In this document: positions 1-11,778 of the stretch, one piece after another
How the letters are laid out: each line of letters starts with the position of its first letter
Position numbering within the stretch: the first letter of the stretch is position 1
DNA from: Primulina eburnea
Lineage: Eukaryota; Streptophyta; Magnoliopsida; Lamiales; Gesneriaceae
Reading direction: 5' to 3'
DNA length: 64,000 bases
Assembly: GCF_022965805.1 (NCBI RefSeq)
Contig: NC_133101.1
Location: forward strand, 17,393,054-17,457,053
Translations under genes and position numbers: made by a program
Notes under the pieces: model-generated
The model's database searches: none
Seen by the model: only the letters and a program-made list of their open reading frames with translations
Told to the model about the DNA's origin: nothing

Positions 1-1789
1 GAAATTTAATCCTGGTAATCTGTAATTATTGAGTTATAAATTTGATATGATTATGAAAGAATTAATCGGGACACGAAATAAGATGTTATGTGAAGGGTGC
101 GAATTGTTGGACAGAACAAGTGGCGCCCGAGCGGTAAGAAATGGCCGCTCGAGCGCCAAAGTTCGATAACAACACATCTTGGACAGAAGGTGTGGCGCCC
201 GGGCGGTAGTTTTTAACCGCCCGAGCGCCAAAGTGTGATACGCCGAGCGTTGGACAGAAGATGTCGTGCTCGAGCGGTAATTTATTACCGCCCGAGCGCG
301 AGTCATGCAAGATGAAAATTCGCCACTTGTTTGGCTGCATGCACGCGGATGTATATATATATATACAAACGTTAAAAATCCTTCACAAACAAGAATCGAA
401 GGAAAACTTTGGCCAAATTGTTCCTGAATCTTCAAATCGCGATTGTGAGAAATCCGTCCGTCTGATTTTAAATCCGACTTCAGTACCGAGTTCCTAGCAA
501 CGTAGGTTACAACTGGACGTAAGTTTTACTACGTTTTGACATGTCTTAAAATTATGATTTTGTCAGAATTGAATGGAATTCATATATGATGTTCTTGACA
601 TGTTAGACATCATAGAATCGAAGTCAGATTAAGAAATAGGTTGATTATGGAATTGTTATGAATTGTTAGGATATATTGATTTATACCAGACAGATTTGAA
701 TGGTGATTGAATTACAGATTGTAATGGACATGAGTTATGATTTGTAATTGATATCTGTTGATTTGGTATTGACGGGGATACTGAGATTGTACCGTTGTGC
801 CGTTGATTTTGAATTAAATCCAAATTAATTAGATTGTTATTGATTTGGAAGGTATATTGATATGAGATTATTGGTATTACCATTGTCAGATTGAGGGATT
901 GACAGAGTTTGGATTCCAGACCGAAACCGACAAACGAAAGGTATAAGTCAATGTGTATTGGGACATCGACTCAAGTAGGATGTACTTGGGTTTCCCTAAA
1001 TCACATACTTATTATTTGTTTATCATTGTATTTAATGATTTGATTTAAATGCTTGTTCTATGGAGTTATAGGAGCATGCATTAGACGAGTAATCTTGTGA
1101 CAGACGTACCTGATAGTGGCATGTAACCACGGGTACATTGCACGATGTCACAAGATATGGCGATAGACCACAGTCTATGACGGATGCGTCTCGACACTGG
1201 ATGTTTGGTTATATCGACTTGGATAGAACTGTAGTTTTTCTATTACTGGTTGTCGATATAGGAATGCCACATCTGGACACCGGGATCCCTAGGCTAGGAT
1301 TGAGTCTAGTCTGAATCGTGGAGTCACGAGTATTGTCGACAGATTGATAGTGTTTACATTTCTAATTTTGATTTGTATTACTGTCATATGTTTCATGCTT
1401 TATATTGATTATATGATTGCATGTTCGTTGATTTATACTGGGATTTATTCTCACTGGAGTTATCCGGCTGTTGTCTTGTTTGTATGTGTACTTGACAACA
1501 GGTGGGACAGGTTCAGGGTCCAGGAGATGAGGAGAGATTGGGATAGAGTGGAGATTACGGACTGGGATTGTATATAGGGTTCGAACACTTGATAGTAGAT
1601 GTTTAAACATTAGTTTGTACTGATTTGTAGTTGGTACATGACTTGTACTTTATTATATACTGAGTTGTATATTAGATTGTTATCACTACGTTCCGCATTT
1701 AAAAAAAAAAATTAGACCCTGTTTTATAATTGATTAATTAGTCCCAATTATGATTAAGAACTTGATTAGCGTCCGGGTCCCCACAATCA
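1..1789 (+). mobile_element. LTR (3' portion) of a retrotransposon, probably Ty3/gypsy
   Basis: No credible coding sequence is present. The stretch ends in GGGTCCCCACA at 1789, the CA end expected of an LTR; the start lies before the window. It contains an alternating TA run near 350-365 that could serve as a TATA box, three GC-rich hairpin repeats upstream, and a long AT-rich tail. An LTR beginning TGTGGGGACCCGAACC at 63754 is similar to the reverse complement of this end, which supports an LTR boundary. No primer-binding site follows 1789, so this is a 3' or solo LTR. The gypsy assignment is inferred from LTR style only. Confidence 0.5.
109..322. repeat. three tandem ~72-bp repeats, each with a GC-rich hairpin
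   Basis: GGACAGAA recurs at 109, 181 and 252, giving a period of 71-72 bp. Each unit carries an imperfect palindrome: a GGCGCCCGAGCGGTA-type arm, a short AT loop, then its complement ending near GAGCGCC. The third unit is more diverged (GTGCTCGAGCGG). In transcripts each would fold into a strong stem-loop. They lie about 30-240 bases before the TA-rich putative promoter of the LTR. Confidence 0.8.
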
Positions 1790-2135
1790 TTTTCGTAAAA
1801 CGATGATTAATAAAAATTAGTTATTGTAACAACACATTATACAATTGCGTTTTAACTGGTTTTTTAAAATAAATATTAAAATATCGTAAATTTAAAAAAT
1901 TTGTAAAAATATTGCATTCCATGATTCGATACTCCGGATTCCTAATTTTTTTAAATTAAAAAAAAAGTCACGGATTCTATTTGTAAAAATATTTCATTCT
2001 GGGATTCAAAACTCCGGATTCCTAATTTTTTTAAATAAAAAAAATTCACGGATTCTTAGAATAATCCGTGACTTTATTTTTTAATAATATGTGATTTTCT
2101 CCTATAAATTGCACTGAATGAATTATGCATTAAGA
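1790..2135. repeat. AT-rich spacer with an 80-bp direct duplication (1901-1980, 1981-2060)
   Basis: TTGTAAAAAT starts at 1901 and again at 1981, and ACTCCGGATT at 1931 and 2011, so two adjacent copies of 80 bp are present with a few substitutions. The end of the second copy forms a small inverted repeat around 2047-2072 (CACGGATTC / GAATAATCCGTG). No gene is seen here. Confidence 0.7.
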
Positions 2136-2795
2136 ATCGTTTGATGAGCACTTTGAGGTGCTTCAAACAAAATATTCTCCAAAAGCTGCAATATCTCGTG
2201 TTCTAAGAATGTATACATCGATGAATTAGATCGAGTTTGATATTAAACCAAGCAGAAAACACTCGAGATAATCTTTCGCTAAGAAACACTGATATATTTT
2301 GTATCATGTGTAACTGAATAACTGAAAATAACAGGAATCAGTTGTGACATATATCAATTCAGTTATGGTGAAAAACTGAACCGACAGATGCTCTTACTGA
2401 TTAAATCAGTTTGAAAACAATAGTAAACAATTAAATACACAAGATATGTTTATGGATGTTCGGAGACTTCAAATTGTCCTACGTCACCCCTTCTACCACC
2501 TCGGGTAGGATTTTGTAGAAGACTTTAATTAATTACAACAAGTGTAATAAGCCACCCAGCTTAGAACTTACCACTGCTTAACTGAACTACTAGACTAGAC
2601 TGAAGGCAGCACCTTTCAGTCAATACTTGTTTATCGTCTGTGTGTCAAAGACTACATAGATAAGTTTATTGTCTTTGTGCAAGACTGTATTTGAGTGGTG
2701 GTGAACAATGAATGCACCACGAAAGTGTTCTCACACACCGATAGAAGTAAGCTTCTAAATTAAGCTGATATGACTGAGTATTCCCTCTAGTTTCT
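2136..2795 (-). mobile_element. copia-type LTR fragment
   Basis: This shares long runs with the LTR at 16690-18009. In order these are the CTGAATAACTGAAA segment, ACACAAGATATGTTTATGGA, the block GGATGTTCGGAGACTTCAA with CCTACGTCACCCCTTCT, and the GTCAAAGACTACATA segment. The match stops near 2795, where unrelated AT-rich sequence begins. No PBS or PPT is attached, so it is a truncated LTR. The strand is given by analogy with the related LTRs, whose TGTTGGAA start lies on the minus strand. Confidence 0.7.
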
Positions 2796-5700
2796 TCTTG
2801 ATTTTAAATGCTTACATGATATTTATTATATGATTAAATGTATGATTGCATGATTACATGAAAATATGACATGATTTCATTAAATTAAGGATTTGACGAG
2901 AATATTCGATAATAGGTAGGGAAAAGGAGACCAGAGACGACCAAGACAAGAATATGTACTTTTCATTAAATAATGGCAAGACTTCCTAATATGATTAAAA
3001 ATGATTAATTTTCCTAAAAATGTTGGAGTTCGAATTATTTTACAAGTCGAGCTCGATTTTTCCCGGGAAGCCGGTTTTGGGCAAACAAGGAGTTTTAAAA
3101 TATCAAAAATATTATTTTTTGGAAAATTATTTTATAAAATTTTATTATTTAATTAAATAATTATGATTGGGCCCAATTTAATTAATTTAAGTAGGTCCAA
3201 TTACCCTTAGGCATGCAAGTCCAAAACCAAAGCCCATTTAACTTGCTAATTAAATTATAAATAAAGTCCTAGGTCTACTAAACCTCACAATTCCCTACCA
3301 CCAACAGTCGTAAACACACCACACACACAATACATAATTTCAAAAATTTGGAGGAGAATAAAAGCTTGTATTCTTCGTCGTCCGGTCGTCCAACGTCGCA
3401 CTCTCGTCGAAGATCGTATATTTGAGCGTTATAAACGCAAAGGCACGTTCCTAAACTCTTTTAAACATAATACGAATCATAATATGTGTGTGTTTATTGA
3501 TTGTGCATGAAAAATAGTGGGGTTCGATTATTTTACGGTACGTTACATATTTTCAAAGTTTTTATGATTTTATGCTTGTTTTAAAAGAATCGTTATGAAC
3601 CCAACGGACTCACTGCCAAAACATGATAAAATATGATTGAATATGAACAAAACATGATAATTATTGAAGAGTAAACAAGCTGGAAGTGGAAAGGGAAGAA
3701 AAGAACCGTGAGTTTTTAAGAGTTTGTGTGAATTTTGTGGGTCAAGTGGCTCGTTCCTTATGCATGGGGTCTTGGGGCTTGATCAGGGCTTGGGGTTGGG
3801 TCCTAATGGTCATTGATAGGTCCTAGTAAGAGTCCTAGCATGGCTAGGACTCGTGGTTCAGGCTGGGGAGGAGTCCACGAAAGCTAGGACTCTCCCCAAG
3901 CCTTCTCGCGACCAGCTGCTGTACAGGGGGTGCGGCTCGGGTTGGGGCTAGGCTAGGTGGTCCATTAGGGTCCTAGGGTGATGGACAGAGGTTGGGTCAG
4001 GGGCTGGTGTGGTTGGGTTGGCTGCTGGCTCGAGATATCGGGAGGTAACCAAGGAGAGGCACGCAGCTGCTGGTTTCTTGAACTAGTGGCTCGTTGCTAA
4101 GGCTAGGGCGGGCTAGGTTGGTCCAATAGGGTCAAGGGAGGTTGGCCAGGGGTTGTGTCATGGGTTGGTGTAGGGTGGCTCGACGTGGTTCGAGTAAAAA
4201 CATGGAGTACACTTGATGTGCAACTCGCGCATGCAGCTGTTGAGGGCAGGGGGCTTGCAACGGTTTTTTGCGCTGGTTCAGGCTTTGGGCTGGTCTGGGC
4301 TAGGTCTGGGTGTGGTCTAGGCTTCGTGAGGGTGAGTGCTGGTAGATGGTCAGGGGGCTGTAAGGCTCCTAGAAGTAGAAGGAGTCCTAGTGCACCAAAA
4401 CACCTCACACGCACACACGCATGCAATTGGGTCCAGGGTGCAGTGTGCAGGTGATTTAACGCGGGCCAGAGGCTGGTTCTTGGGATTGGGGCTGGTCAGT
4501 AGGGTTCCTAGATGGGTTGGCTCGGGGTTTGGCTCAAGGTGGCTCGGGCGTGGCTCGAGTAAATTGGGAGATGTCTCGGGTGGTTCGGTAATGTGTCAAT
4601 TTTGAAAATTAGAAGGCTAAAATTGGAACCATGGGTGTGTTTCATGGCTCCCAATGGTAGGATAAATAATAAAAAGTTTAAAAATTGGGATCAAAATAAC
4701 GAGTTTTGGAATTTCCGGAATTTAATCGCCGCAAAAAACGTTAATTAAAGAATTAATTGAAAAGCATAGTTTTAAGCTTAATAAAATTGGGAAATATTAT
4801 ATTTAAGCTTAAATAATTATTTGGAATTAGCCCTTGCCATTAAAAGATTGAAAAAAGATAAAATCGAGAATTTTTACGTCCAGGGGAAAAAAAGATAATT
4901 TTACACATAGAAAAATACTTAAAAACTTGGCGGCCTCCCGAAGGATCATAATCCTTGTAAAATGAAATTATATGATTTAAAATAACGATTTTGATGAAAA
5001 TATGTATTTTTATAATTTATGATAAATCAGTGCAATTTATACTGTTTAAAATACTATTTTTGGAAAGTTATGACATTTTATAATTTTCAAGAAAAAGAAA
5101 AAATACTTTGAGGGATGTGAATTGACTATGATATATGATATATGATTTGTGGGGGATCCGTTTATGTTAAGGACGGTGAACTTACAATTTTATGCGGATG
5201 TTGTGAGGGGAAAAGGCCCAGAGGGAGTCCATTTACGGGAAAAAGTTCCAGAAGGAATCTCAACGATCGTATTTCTATGATGGAGCCTAGTACACACCCT
5301 CATGGGCCATGTGGAGCTGAAGACTGATCAGTCGACCGAGAATAAAAGCTAGTTACTTTCAAGGATCAAACTTCACCCAAAATGATATATGATTGAAAAG
5401 CTTATGATTAAAATGATTTTATGATATATATGATTTATGATGATGATTAAATCTATTTTTACAATGATTTATTTATGTTCAAAGCTTTTTTTAAATGATT
5501 TTTAAAGGATTTATTTATGCTTAAAAGTTATTTTAAAATGATTTTACGATTTATGATTTAATTATGCTTAAATGATTTTAAATGGTCTAATTATGTTCAA
5601 AAGATTATTTTAAATAAAAATATGATTTTTAATTCATGTGAATGTATATGTATTATTTTCTATCCATATTTAGAACGTGTTGAGTTTTTAGACTGACTAG

Positions 5701-6048
5701 GTTTGTTTGATGCATGATTTGATGATTTATGGGAGGCGCTAACGATTAAGTGGATGGAGTGCAGCAGTACAAACCCGATGTCCTTTATGTTTCCGTACTA
5801 GCTTGATAGATAAATGCATTAAAGATTTATGTTAAGGATTTTTTTAGAGATAATTTTTATGCTTTATTTTATTGTTAGTTGATCTATTTCAAGGTCGATT
5901 TAGGAGTTTGGGTTAGTCGATGAGTTAAGATTTATTTTATGAACTTGCGTTTTAAATTGGTAAATTATTATGATTCATGATCTTGTTAAATTATTTTATT
6001 TAGTAATTTATGATTTATGATTAGTAAAAAAAAATTGAGGTCGTTTCA
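2796..6048 (+). mobile_element. gypsy-type LTR (solo or 3' LTR), left end unclear
   Basis: This 3.2-kb stretch lacks a credible gene. It has the build of a large Ty3/gypsy LTR: a TATA-like ATTATAAATAAAG near 3254-3266, then a CA-rich leader and a GC-rich segment (3370-4580). AT-rich DNA follows, with islands at 4925-4960 (GGCGGCCTCCCGAAGGATC) and 5150-5340. It ends in AGGTCGTTTCA at 6048. The next bases belong to a Mutator-like coding fragment rather than to a PBS, so this is a 3' or solo LTR. I could not find a matching left terminus or a target duplication. Short G/C-rich open frames at 4103-4605 look like chance. Confidence 0.5.
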
Positions 6049-6637
6049 TCCCCCATGCACAATCTTCTTTGGTGTGAGCCGTTATATGGTGATCCCAAGA
6101 ACCAGTGTCAATCCCAGAATATGTCTGAGTTGACTGTTCATCATCGTGATACATAAAATGTCCCACTTGATTTAAACCTAATGTTCTCAAACCTTGTGTT
6201 ATTACCGGAATGACTGCATCAAAATCGCAATCACTTACGTTATGCAACACTGGCGATGAATCAACATACAAATACATGCAATCCAGTGTGAACAAATCAA
6301 ACATTAATTGTAGACTATCATCATCTGTAATATAGACATGATCTTCAATGTAACGAGACAACGAGCTATAACAATATTTTGTTGACAATTTGATGAAAAA
6401 TTTTGATGGATCGATCTCCAGCTTGCGATGCACATAACTCACCAGTTGGGAAAATGTAATAGACCATGAGATTTTAATGGGCCTGGTCGAGAGGATACTA
6501 TATACAACCCTACCATCTTCATTAATGATATAGCCACCTACGTAGAGTAATGCCTTTATAGTATCCATGTCTGGAGCAAAAACTAAGATATTATGTATAT
6601 AAATATAAAAAAATTTAATTATGAATTTATTATACAT
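6049..6637 (-). pseudogene. Mutator-like (MULE) transposase N-terminal fragment
   Basis: A minus-strand frame of about 200 codons is open here. The likely original start is the ATG at 6568 (MDTIKALLYVGGYI...). The pattern is a short beta-rich 'YVGG.I...GRVVYS' segment, then a region with ID.SKFFIKLSTKY, an acidic ITDDDSLQLMFDL segment and a linker. It resembles the PB1-like N-terminal region seen ahead of the MuDR/MULE transposase domain in plant Mutator-like proteins. The catalytic DDE and SWIM parts are missing: the frame runs into the gypsy LTR end at 6048 right after CAWGMK. It is therefore a relic cut by that LTR. The family call rests on remembered pattern, not a search; it could be another plant PB1-like protein. 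Confidence 0.5.
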
Positions 6638-7072
6638 ATATTAAAATATAAATTTTATATTGAATTAAATTTCAAAAATCACTTAGAAAAATTATTATTA
6701 TTAGTTTTATTAAAATATATAGTCAAATCAATTTAATTACAAAATATATTTAATAAAACCTATATTTGTATTTATAATAATAAAAATAAGTTATGATTTA
6801 TATTAAAAATTAAGATTTTAAACATATGTAATTATAATTTATACATATATTATTTTTTAATGTTAACAATTTTAAAAATTAAGAGTATCAATAAATTTTT
6901 ATACAAAATAAAACATATTACACAGACAAAAAATTCTAATTTACAATATAAAGTTAAGTTAGCTGTTTTTGCAAAGCAACATATTTGCACGGGCCAGGGC
7001 TCGAGGTGTCACATTATCAAAGTTCTTTGTAGTTTCATAATATTTGTTACGTAACTCTGGTTGCATAAATTT
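6638..7072. other. AT-rich intergenic stretch, nothing recognised
   Basis: Very AT-rich sequence with only short chance open frames. It sits between the MULE relic and the hAT target site. I see no repeat structure or gene. Confidence 0.6.
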
Positions 7073-7080
7073 ATTATATC

Positions 7081-9104
7081 TAGGGGTGTGCAACGGTCGG
7101 TTTGGTTCGATTTTAATAAACTTCGGTTCGGTTTTTCGGTTTATGGTTTTTCGAATGCATAATCCTAAACCAAACCATTTTAATTCGGTCTGGTTTGATT
7201 TTTTTGTATTATGGTTTGGTTATTACGGTCGGTTATTACGGTTTGGTAGGATCGGAAAAGAGTTTAGAGGGGGAGGGGGGGTGAACGAACTCTTTCAAAT
7301 TTTCTTGTTTAAAATAAGTTTTTCTTCAAACGTTTTTAGGCGGTTGAAAATTCTTTCTCAAACGGTTGGAAAGTTGAACCACTGATGAGTGCAGGAAAAC
7401 GGTTCACAATTTCCAATGACGGTTCAAACAATTTAAGCAGACTTAACAAGTTGCGGTTAAAAAGGTAAGAGCTTGCGATAAGTAAACAACACAAGATTTT
7501 TATGGATGTTCGGAGATTTAACACTTCTACGTCACCCCTTCTTCCTTTTCCAGGAAGGATTCCACTAAAAGACTTTGGCTTTATAACGTATTTGCAACAG
7601 CCCAATCCAATCAGGACGTATCACACTGCCTGTATTGGAACTCTTAGTGATCACTTTATACTTCTGGATATTAAGAACACTCGGTTCACCAGATAACAAG
7701 ACTTGATCAAATAACCAACAGGTTACTGATGAAAATAAAGGTTTGGTGTGAGTAGCACGAAAATGATCCTAAAAATGATGAACTGAATTTCTGTTTTTGT
7801 GCGTGCTGATTGAGCGATGAGGTATATGAACTTTAAGAGTGCTCGGAGATCTTTTCAAGTATGCAAGCAAGCTGTTGTGATTCAATTGTGAGCTGAAAAG
7901 AACTGACTTCTGCTTGGCAGACTCTTTCGTTAATATACACGATTTCTTTAACGTTCGGGAAGGACATAACAACGTTAACCTGATTCTCTGAACAAATGAG
8001 TCGCTATCGTCTTTATGAGCATTAAATATTCTTTATTGAGCGCATTTAATTTTCCTTTTGCTCAGCACCGTTCTGAAGCACTTTTCTTGAGGAGTTCCTT
8101 TTATAGAAACTGTATTAAGCATCAGAACATGCAGTCTACACTTGGTCTCTTTTATTTGGGATAAGATCATAAATACAGATCAATCTTGGAGCAGATGTAT
8201 ATACGTAGACTTCAAGATGTTGTAATACTTTGAATTCATTAAACCGGTCAGAGAATGTCTTTGATCAATAAATGATCCTTTAAATGATCCGGTTCTTATA
8301 AGCGGTTGAAACTCCTTTTAGCTTTGGTCGGTTAGAAAGATATACCATAATTTGAGCTGGACGGTTGAACTAATATATGTCACATATATGAACCGCAGTA
8401 CTGTCTTGTTTTTGTCATACGTCAAAATTCTTGCTTCAACAGGTTTGTGTAATAAATTTAGTTATAAATGAAGTTGTGCGTTATAAATTTTTTAAAAAAA
8501 ATAATAAAAAACCAAAATCAAATTGGTTTTGATTATCTTACAAAAATCAAAATAAAGTAATAAAAACAGACATAGCTATAATTCGTCTAACCAATTTGTT
8601 AAGTATATCACAAACATCAAAATAAAATAATAAAAAATATAGTTATGACAATCGTAAGCAATTTAGAATTTGGATATGTTGATAGTGAATAATTCCAGCA
8701 TTGGATCCATCAACTCCTGCAACAAAAATCCTCATGTGTAGGGAAATTAAAATATCAACCTATTATGAAAAAGAATAAGTTCATATAAATTAGATCAACT
8801 TAACAAACCTGATTACAAGTCACAACTATATATCAATAAGACAGTAAAATAGTAAACATAATGAAATTACTTATATTATTTATTTTATTATTTATTATAT
8901 TTAAATGAAATTACTTATTAATTATTTTATTATTTATTATATTTTAAATGGTCGGTTCGGTTTTTTCGGTTTTAAAATTTCAAAAACCGATAACCGAAAG
9001 TACAAAAAATCAAAACCATAACTGATCGAAAAACCGAACCAAAAAAACCGAAATTTATTGTCCGGTCGGTTTTTTCGGTGTAAACCGTTTAATGAACACC
9101 CCTA
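7081..9104. mobile_element. non-autonomous hAT element with 8-bp target duplication, split by a solo LTR
   Basis: The left end reads TAGGGGTGTGCA and the right end, reverse-complemented, TAGGGGTGTTCA, forming short terminal inverted repeats. ATTATATC flanks both sides exactly (7073-7080 and 9105-9112), the 8-bp duplication typical of hAT elements. Subterminal regions (7085-7243 and 8945-9090) are packed with CGGTTCGGTTTTTCGG-type motifs in opposite orientation, as in hAT-like MITEs. The interior between 8447 and 8940 is AT-rich and non-coding, so no transposase is encoded. About 1.2 kb of its length is a later solo-LTR insertion. Confidence 0.85.
7244..8441 (-). mobile_element. solo LTR of a copia family, inside the hAT element
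   Basis: It begins TGGTAGGATCGG and ends GCTTCAACA, matching the TGATAGGATCG...CCAACA ends of the copia LTR at 59788-60746. It carries the shared block GGATGTTCGGAGATTTAA plus CTACGTCACCCCTTCTTCC at 7504-7550. GGTTT occurs just before it (7240-7244, overlapping the first base) and just after it (8442-8446), giving a likely 4-5 bp target duplication. No internal region remains, so it is a solo LTR left by LTR-LTR recombination. Confidence 0.75.
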
Positions 9105-9112
9105 ATTATATC

Positions 9113-9473
9113 ATAATTTGTGTACATATCTCAAACTTCTTCCGATTTTTTTCTCTAATTTTTATCTAATTTATCTCAAAATTTAAACTATCTTAGTAAA
9201 TCTGTATCTATTCTATCAATATCATATCTTAATAAAATATTTATTTATCTTTATCTTTACTTTTGAATTTTGAAATGATTAGATAATAAGAAGCCATTTT
9301 GGGAAAAAAATTATTTTAGAATAATCCCTATATTTTTTTACACAATTTACAAAACCATTTTTTTTTAAATATATAAACACATCTGTGGCAAAGACACTAA
9401 TTATTATTATTTGCCAACTTCTCCTTCAAAAGTTGGATCTTATCATACAATTTATCCCTGGAAAACAACAAAA
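9113..9473. other. AT-rich spacer, nothing recognised
   Basis: No open frame, repeat or family match is visible between the hAT target duplication and the foldback element. Confidence 0.6.
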
Positions 9474-9825
9474 GTTAGTTTCCACATTTTTTTGAGAATG
9501 GATTTGGCATTAATCACGACGTTTGATATTTTAATCCCAAAGCTTGAGTTATAAGAAACTGAGTAGTTAACATCTGACTATAAGAACTTGAGTGGTTATA
9601 CGTTTGTTAAATCTGATTTTTTTTTTTAATAAAAAACCAAAACTCATATCAAACTATAAGAAAAGCTTTAGGATTAAAATATCAATAGTTAGATATTAGT
9701 TTTGATTTTAAAAAAAATTAACAAACGTATAACCACTCAATTTCTTATAACTCAAACTTTAAGATTAAAATATCAAATGTCGTGATTAATGTCAAATCCA
9801 TTCTCAAAAAGATGTGGAGACTAAC
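9474..9825. mobile_element. foldback MITE with ~110-bp arms
   Basis: The left arm starts GTTAGTTTCCACATTTTTTT and the reverse complement of the right end starts GTTAGTCTCCACATCTTTTT. The arms stay alignable through GAGAATGGATTTG, ATTAATCACGAC, TTTGATATTTTAATC, GAGTTATAAGAAA and GGTTATACGTTTGTTAA. The left arm carries an extra internal piece of about 30 bases. The centre is T/A-rich. No transposase is present. A target duplication is not clear, so the superfamily is undetermined. Confidence 0.8.
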
Positions 9826-9871
9826 TTTTAAATATATTGTTTGAAGATAATAAAATCTTTTCATCCGTAAT

Positions 9872-9899
9872 TGATATATATATATATATATATATATAT
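9872..9899. repeat. (AT)n microsatellite
   Basis: Uninterrupted alternating AT/TA run of about 28 bases. Confidence 0.95.
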
Positions 9900-10005
9900 C
9901 ACAATTTATATGATCCTAATCAATTTGAATGGAATGCCTATCTTATCTAGTTGTTCTCTACCCCATCATATATAATATCAGTTTGATATGCTGCACAGTT
10001 ACCGT

Positions 10006-10120
10006 GCACACCTATGTGAACACCGATGAGGTGTCACCCACCTATTGGATGTGATGAAATATGGAAAAACTGCGCATCCAATAGGTGAGTGACACCTAAT
10101 CGGTGCTCGCATAGGTATGC
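10006..10120. mobile_element. 115-bp foldback MITE-like inverted repeat
   Basis: The arms at 10006-10051 and 10075-10120 are reverse complements with few mismatches. Left: CACCTATGTGAACACCGATG and GGTGTCACCCACCTATTGG. Right: CATCCAATAGGTGAGTG and CCTAATCGGTGCTCGC. The loop is about 23 bases. There is no coding capacity, and flanking duplications are not evident. Confidence 0.75.
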
Positions 10121-10128
10121 GGCATATA

Positions 10129-10250
<122 letters not shown>

Positions 10251-11159
10251 GATCCTTGGGTTGATGTACCGTTTAAAGAATATAAGTCACATGAAGGTAA
10301 GTTCTCCATCCTGCCATATTTTTGTAAGTTATATGTTTATATTTATCATTCGCATTTTTTCACGATCAACAAGGGTTTTTTTAATTTGTTTTGCACACTC
10401 ATGGGCTGTATAAAATAATGGATAGTTAATGATTATTCTATTTGATGGAATCATTGAAGATCGAGAAGAAATTCTAGAAAATGTCAAAAAAAATGCGCTG
10501 AGAAAAGGTATTAAATATAATTTCAGAAGATTATAATCTTTTGTATGGACAAAAAATGTCTTAATTTAATTGTATTCACTCGTTTATGACCCTACTTTAG
10601 ACGGCGATGATAAGGACAAAATTTCTTATTTGAACTGGCCAATTAAACAGAGTATTTCAAGCAAGAATTTATTTTTAAACAAAAGTAACTATATATGCAA
10701 TGACACCAAATAAAGGGCATAAAGGAAAGTTTTTTGAGATCGTACCATCTTAAGTTTATAACCTAACATTCGTGCTCTTGCTGAGAGTCGACGTAGTGAA
10801 AGGTGCGACCTAAAAAAGAGCTACCATTTGAAAAGGTGTGGGAAAGACGTCTAAAGTGGGCCGCGGCATACGTTGGCTTCTCAAAGGGTAGACAATATTA
10901 AAAATGTCTCTCATCGATATATTAAATTAATAAAGAGTGTCTTATAAACTCAATATGTCACTATACTCAGTGGGCAAACCTTCTGGGATGATAACAAGAG
11001 ACCAAGTTTGGTTTTTAGAGACCCTGATATTCGCACTCCATAGTTTTGCACCATTATGGATGAAAGCAAGCTTCATGAAATGTAGAGGGTTCCCAAGGTA
11101 GAGAGTTATCTGTTAAGTAGACCTTTGGTTTGAAAATACCAACCTTGGAATGAATAGTC
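10251..11159. other. unassigned non-coding stretch
   Basis: I see no convincing open frame, repeat pair or transposon terminus. The part from about 10740 to 11160 may be the far end of the copia relic that follows, but no protein motif supports that. Confidence 0.4.
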
Positions 11160-11778
11160 ATTGAATGGAAATTCTTATGAGAGTGACCAGAGTCTGTCGA
11201 GATGATGGGTATAGGGCAGTGAGTGATGAGTCAAGAACAATTGTGGTAGAGGCTGGAGAATGTTGTGGACTCATAGAGACAGTGGTGGATGGTAGAGATT
11301 TGGAGAAAGAAGGGGATAAACCTGAGGATAGGGGAGCCAATACTCGAGAAAGAAATAAACCAGAAACAGAGTTAGTGTAGTGTAGAGACTGAAGAGTTAT
11401 TGTGCTGAGAGAAGTGGAAGCTTTGTTCGTCAAATTTTACATGGCAAGAAATGTATAATCTGCCATCCAAACTCAAACATTTGTAACCCTTATGTTTGGC
11501 ACTATATCCAAGAAATGTGCAGGCAGTGGATCAAAGAGCAAGTTTATGTTTGTTGTAATCTCTAAGACATGGGAAGCACAAACATCCAAAAGTTTTGAGA
11601 AAGAATAAATCTGGAAGTTTATTATATAACTTATGAAGAGGGATATCATTATCAAGAACAGAAGTTGGAAGGTGATTAATGAGATAAACTGTAGTTAGAA
11701 AGACATCATCCCAAAACGTCAAGGGCATGGATGCATGAGCAAGAAGAGATAGACCTATTTCCCACTTGGGTTTATGAC
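11160..11778 (-). pseudogene. Ty1/copia integrase C-terminal relic
   Basis: Reading the minus strand from 11778, the frame gives a copia integrase segment: HKPKWEIGLSLLAHASMP, then TFWDDVFLTTVYLINHLPTS, PLHKLYNKLPD, FLKTFGCLCFPCLRDYN, and after a TGA at about 11533 the frame continues with TFLGYSAKHKGYKC and GRLYISCHVKFDE. These are the conserved post-catalytic blocks of copia integrase (the 'FWG/D..A..TA.YLINRLP' and 'FG..CF...GY' region). The DDE core and reverse transcriptase are absent. The right side is cut by the TRIM at 11779; the left side fades into serine-rich sequence. It is a decayed fragment, not an expressed gene. Confidence 0.85.

Noticed and set aside
34..497. 133-codon minus-strand and 78-codon plus-strand frames at the window start
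   Set aside because: Both run through the 72-bp hairpin repeats and translate repeat units, with no recognisable protein features.
4103..4605. Three overlapping open frames in a G/C-rich stretch
   Set aside because: They overlap on both strands, show low-complexity composition and sit inside LTR-like DNA.
7044..7696. Small open frames around the hAT/solo-LTR border
   Set aside because: They cross transposon borders and show no motif; composition is that of LTR and hAT subterminal repeats.
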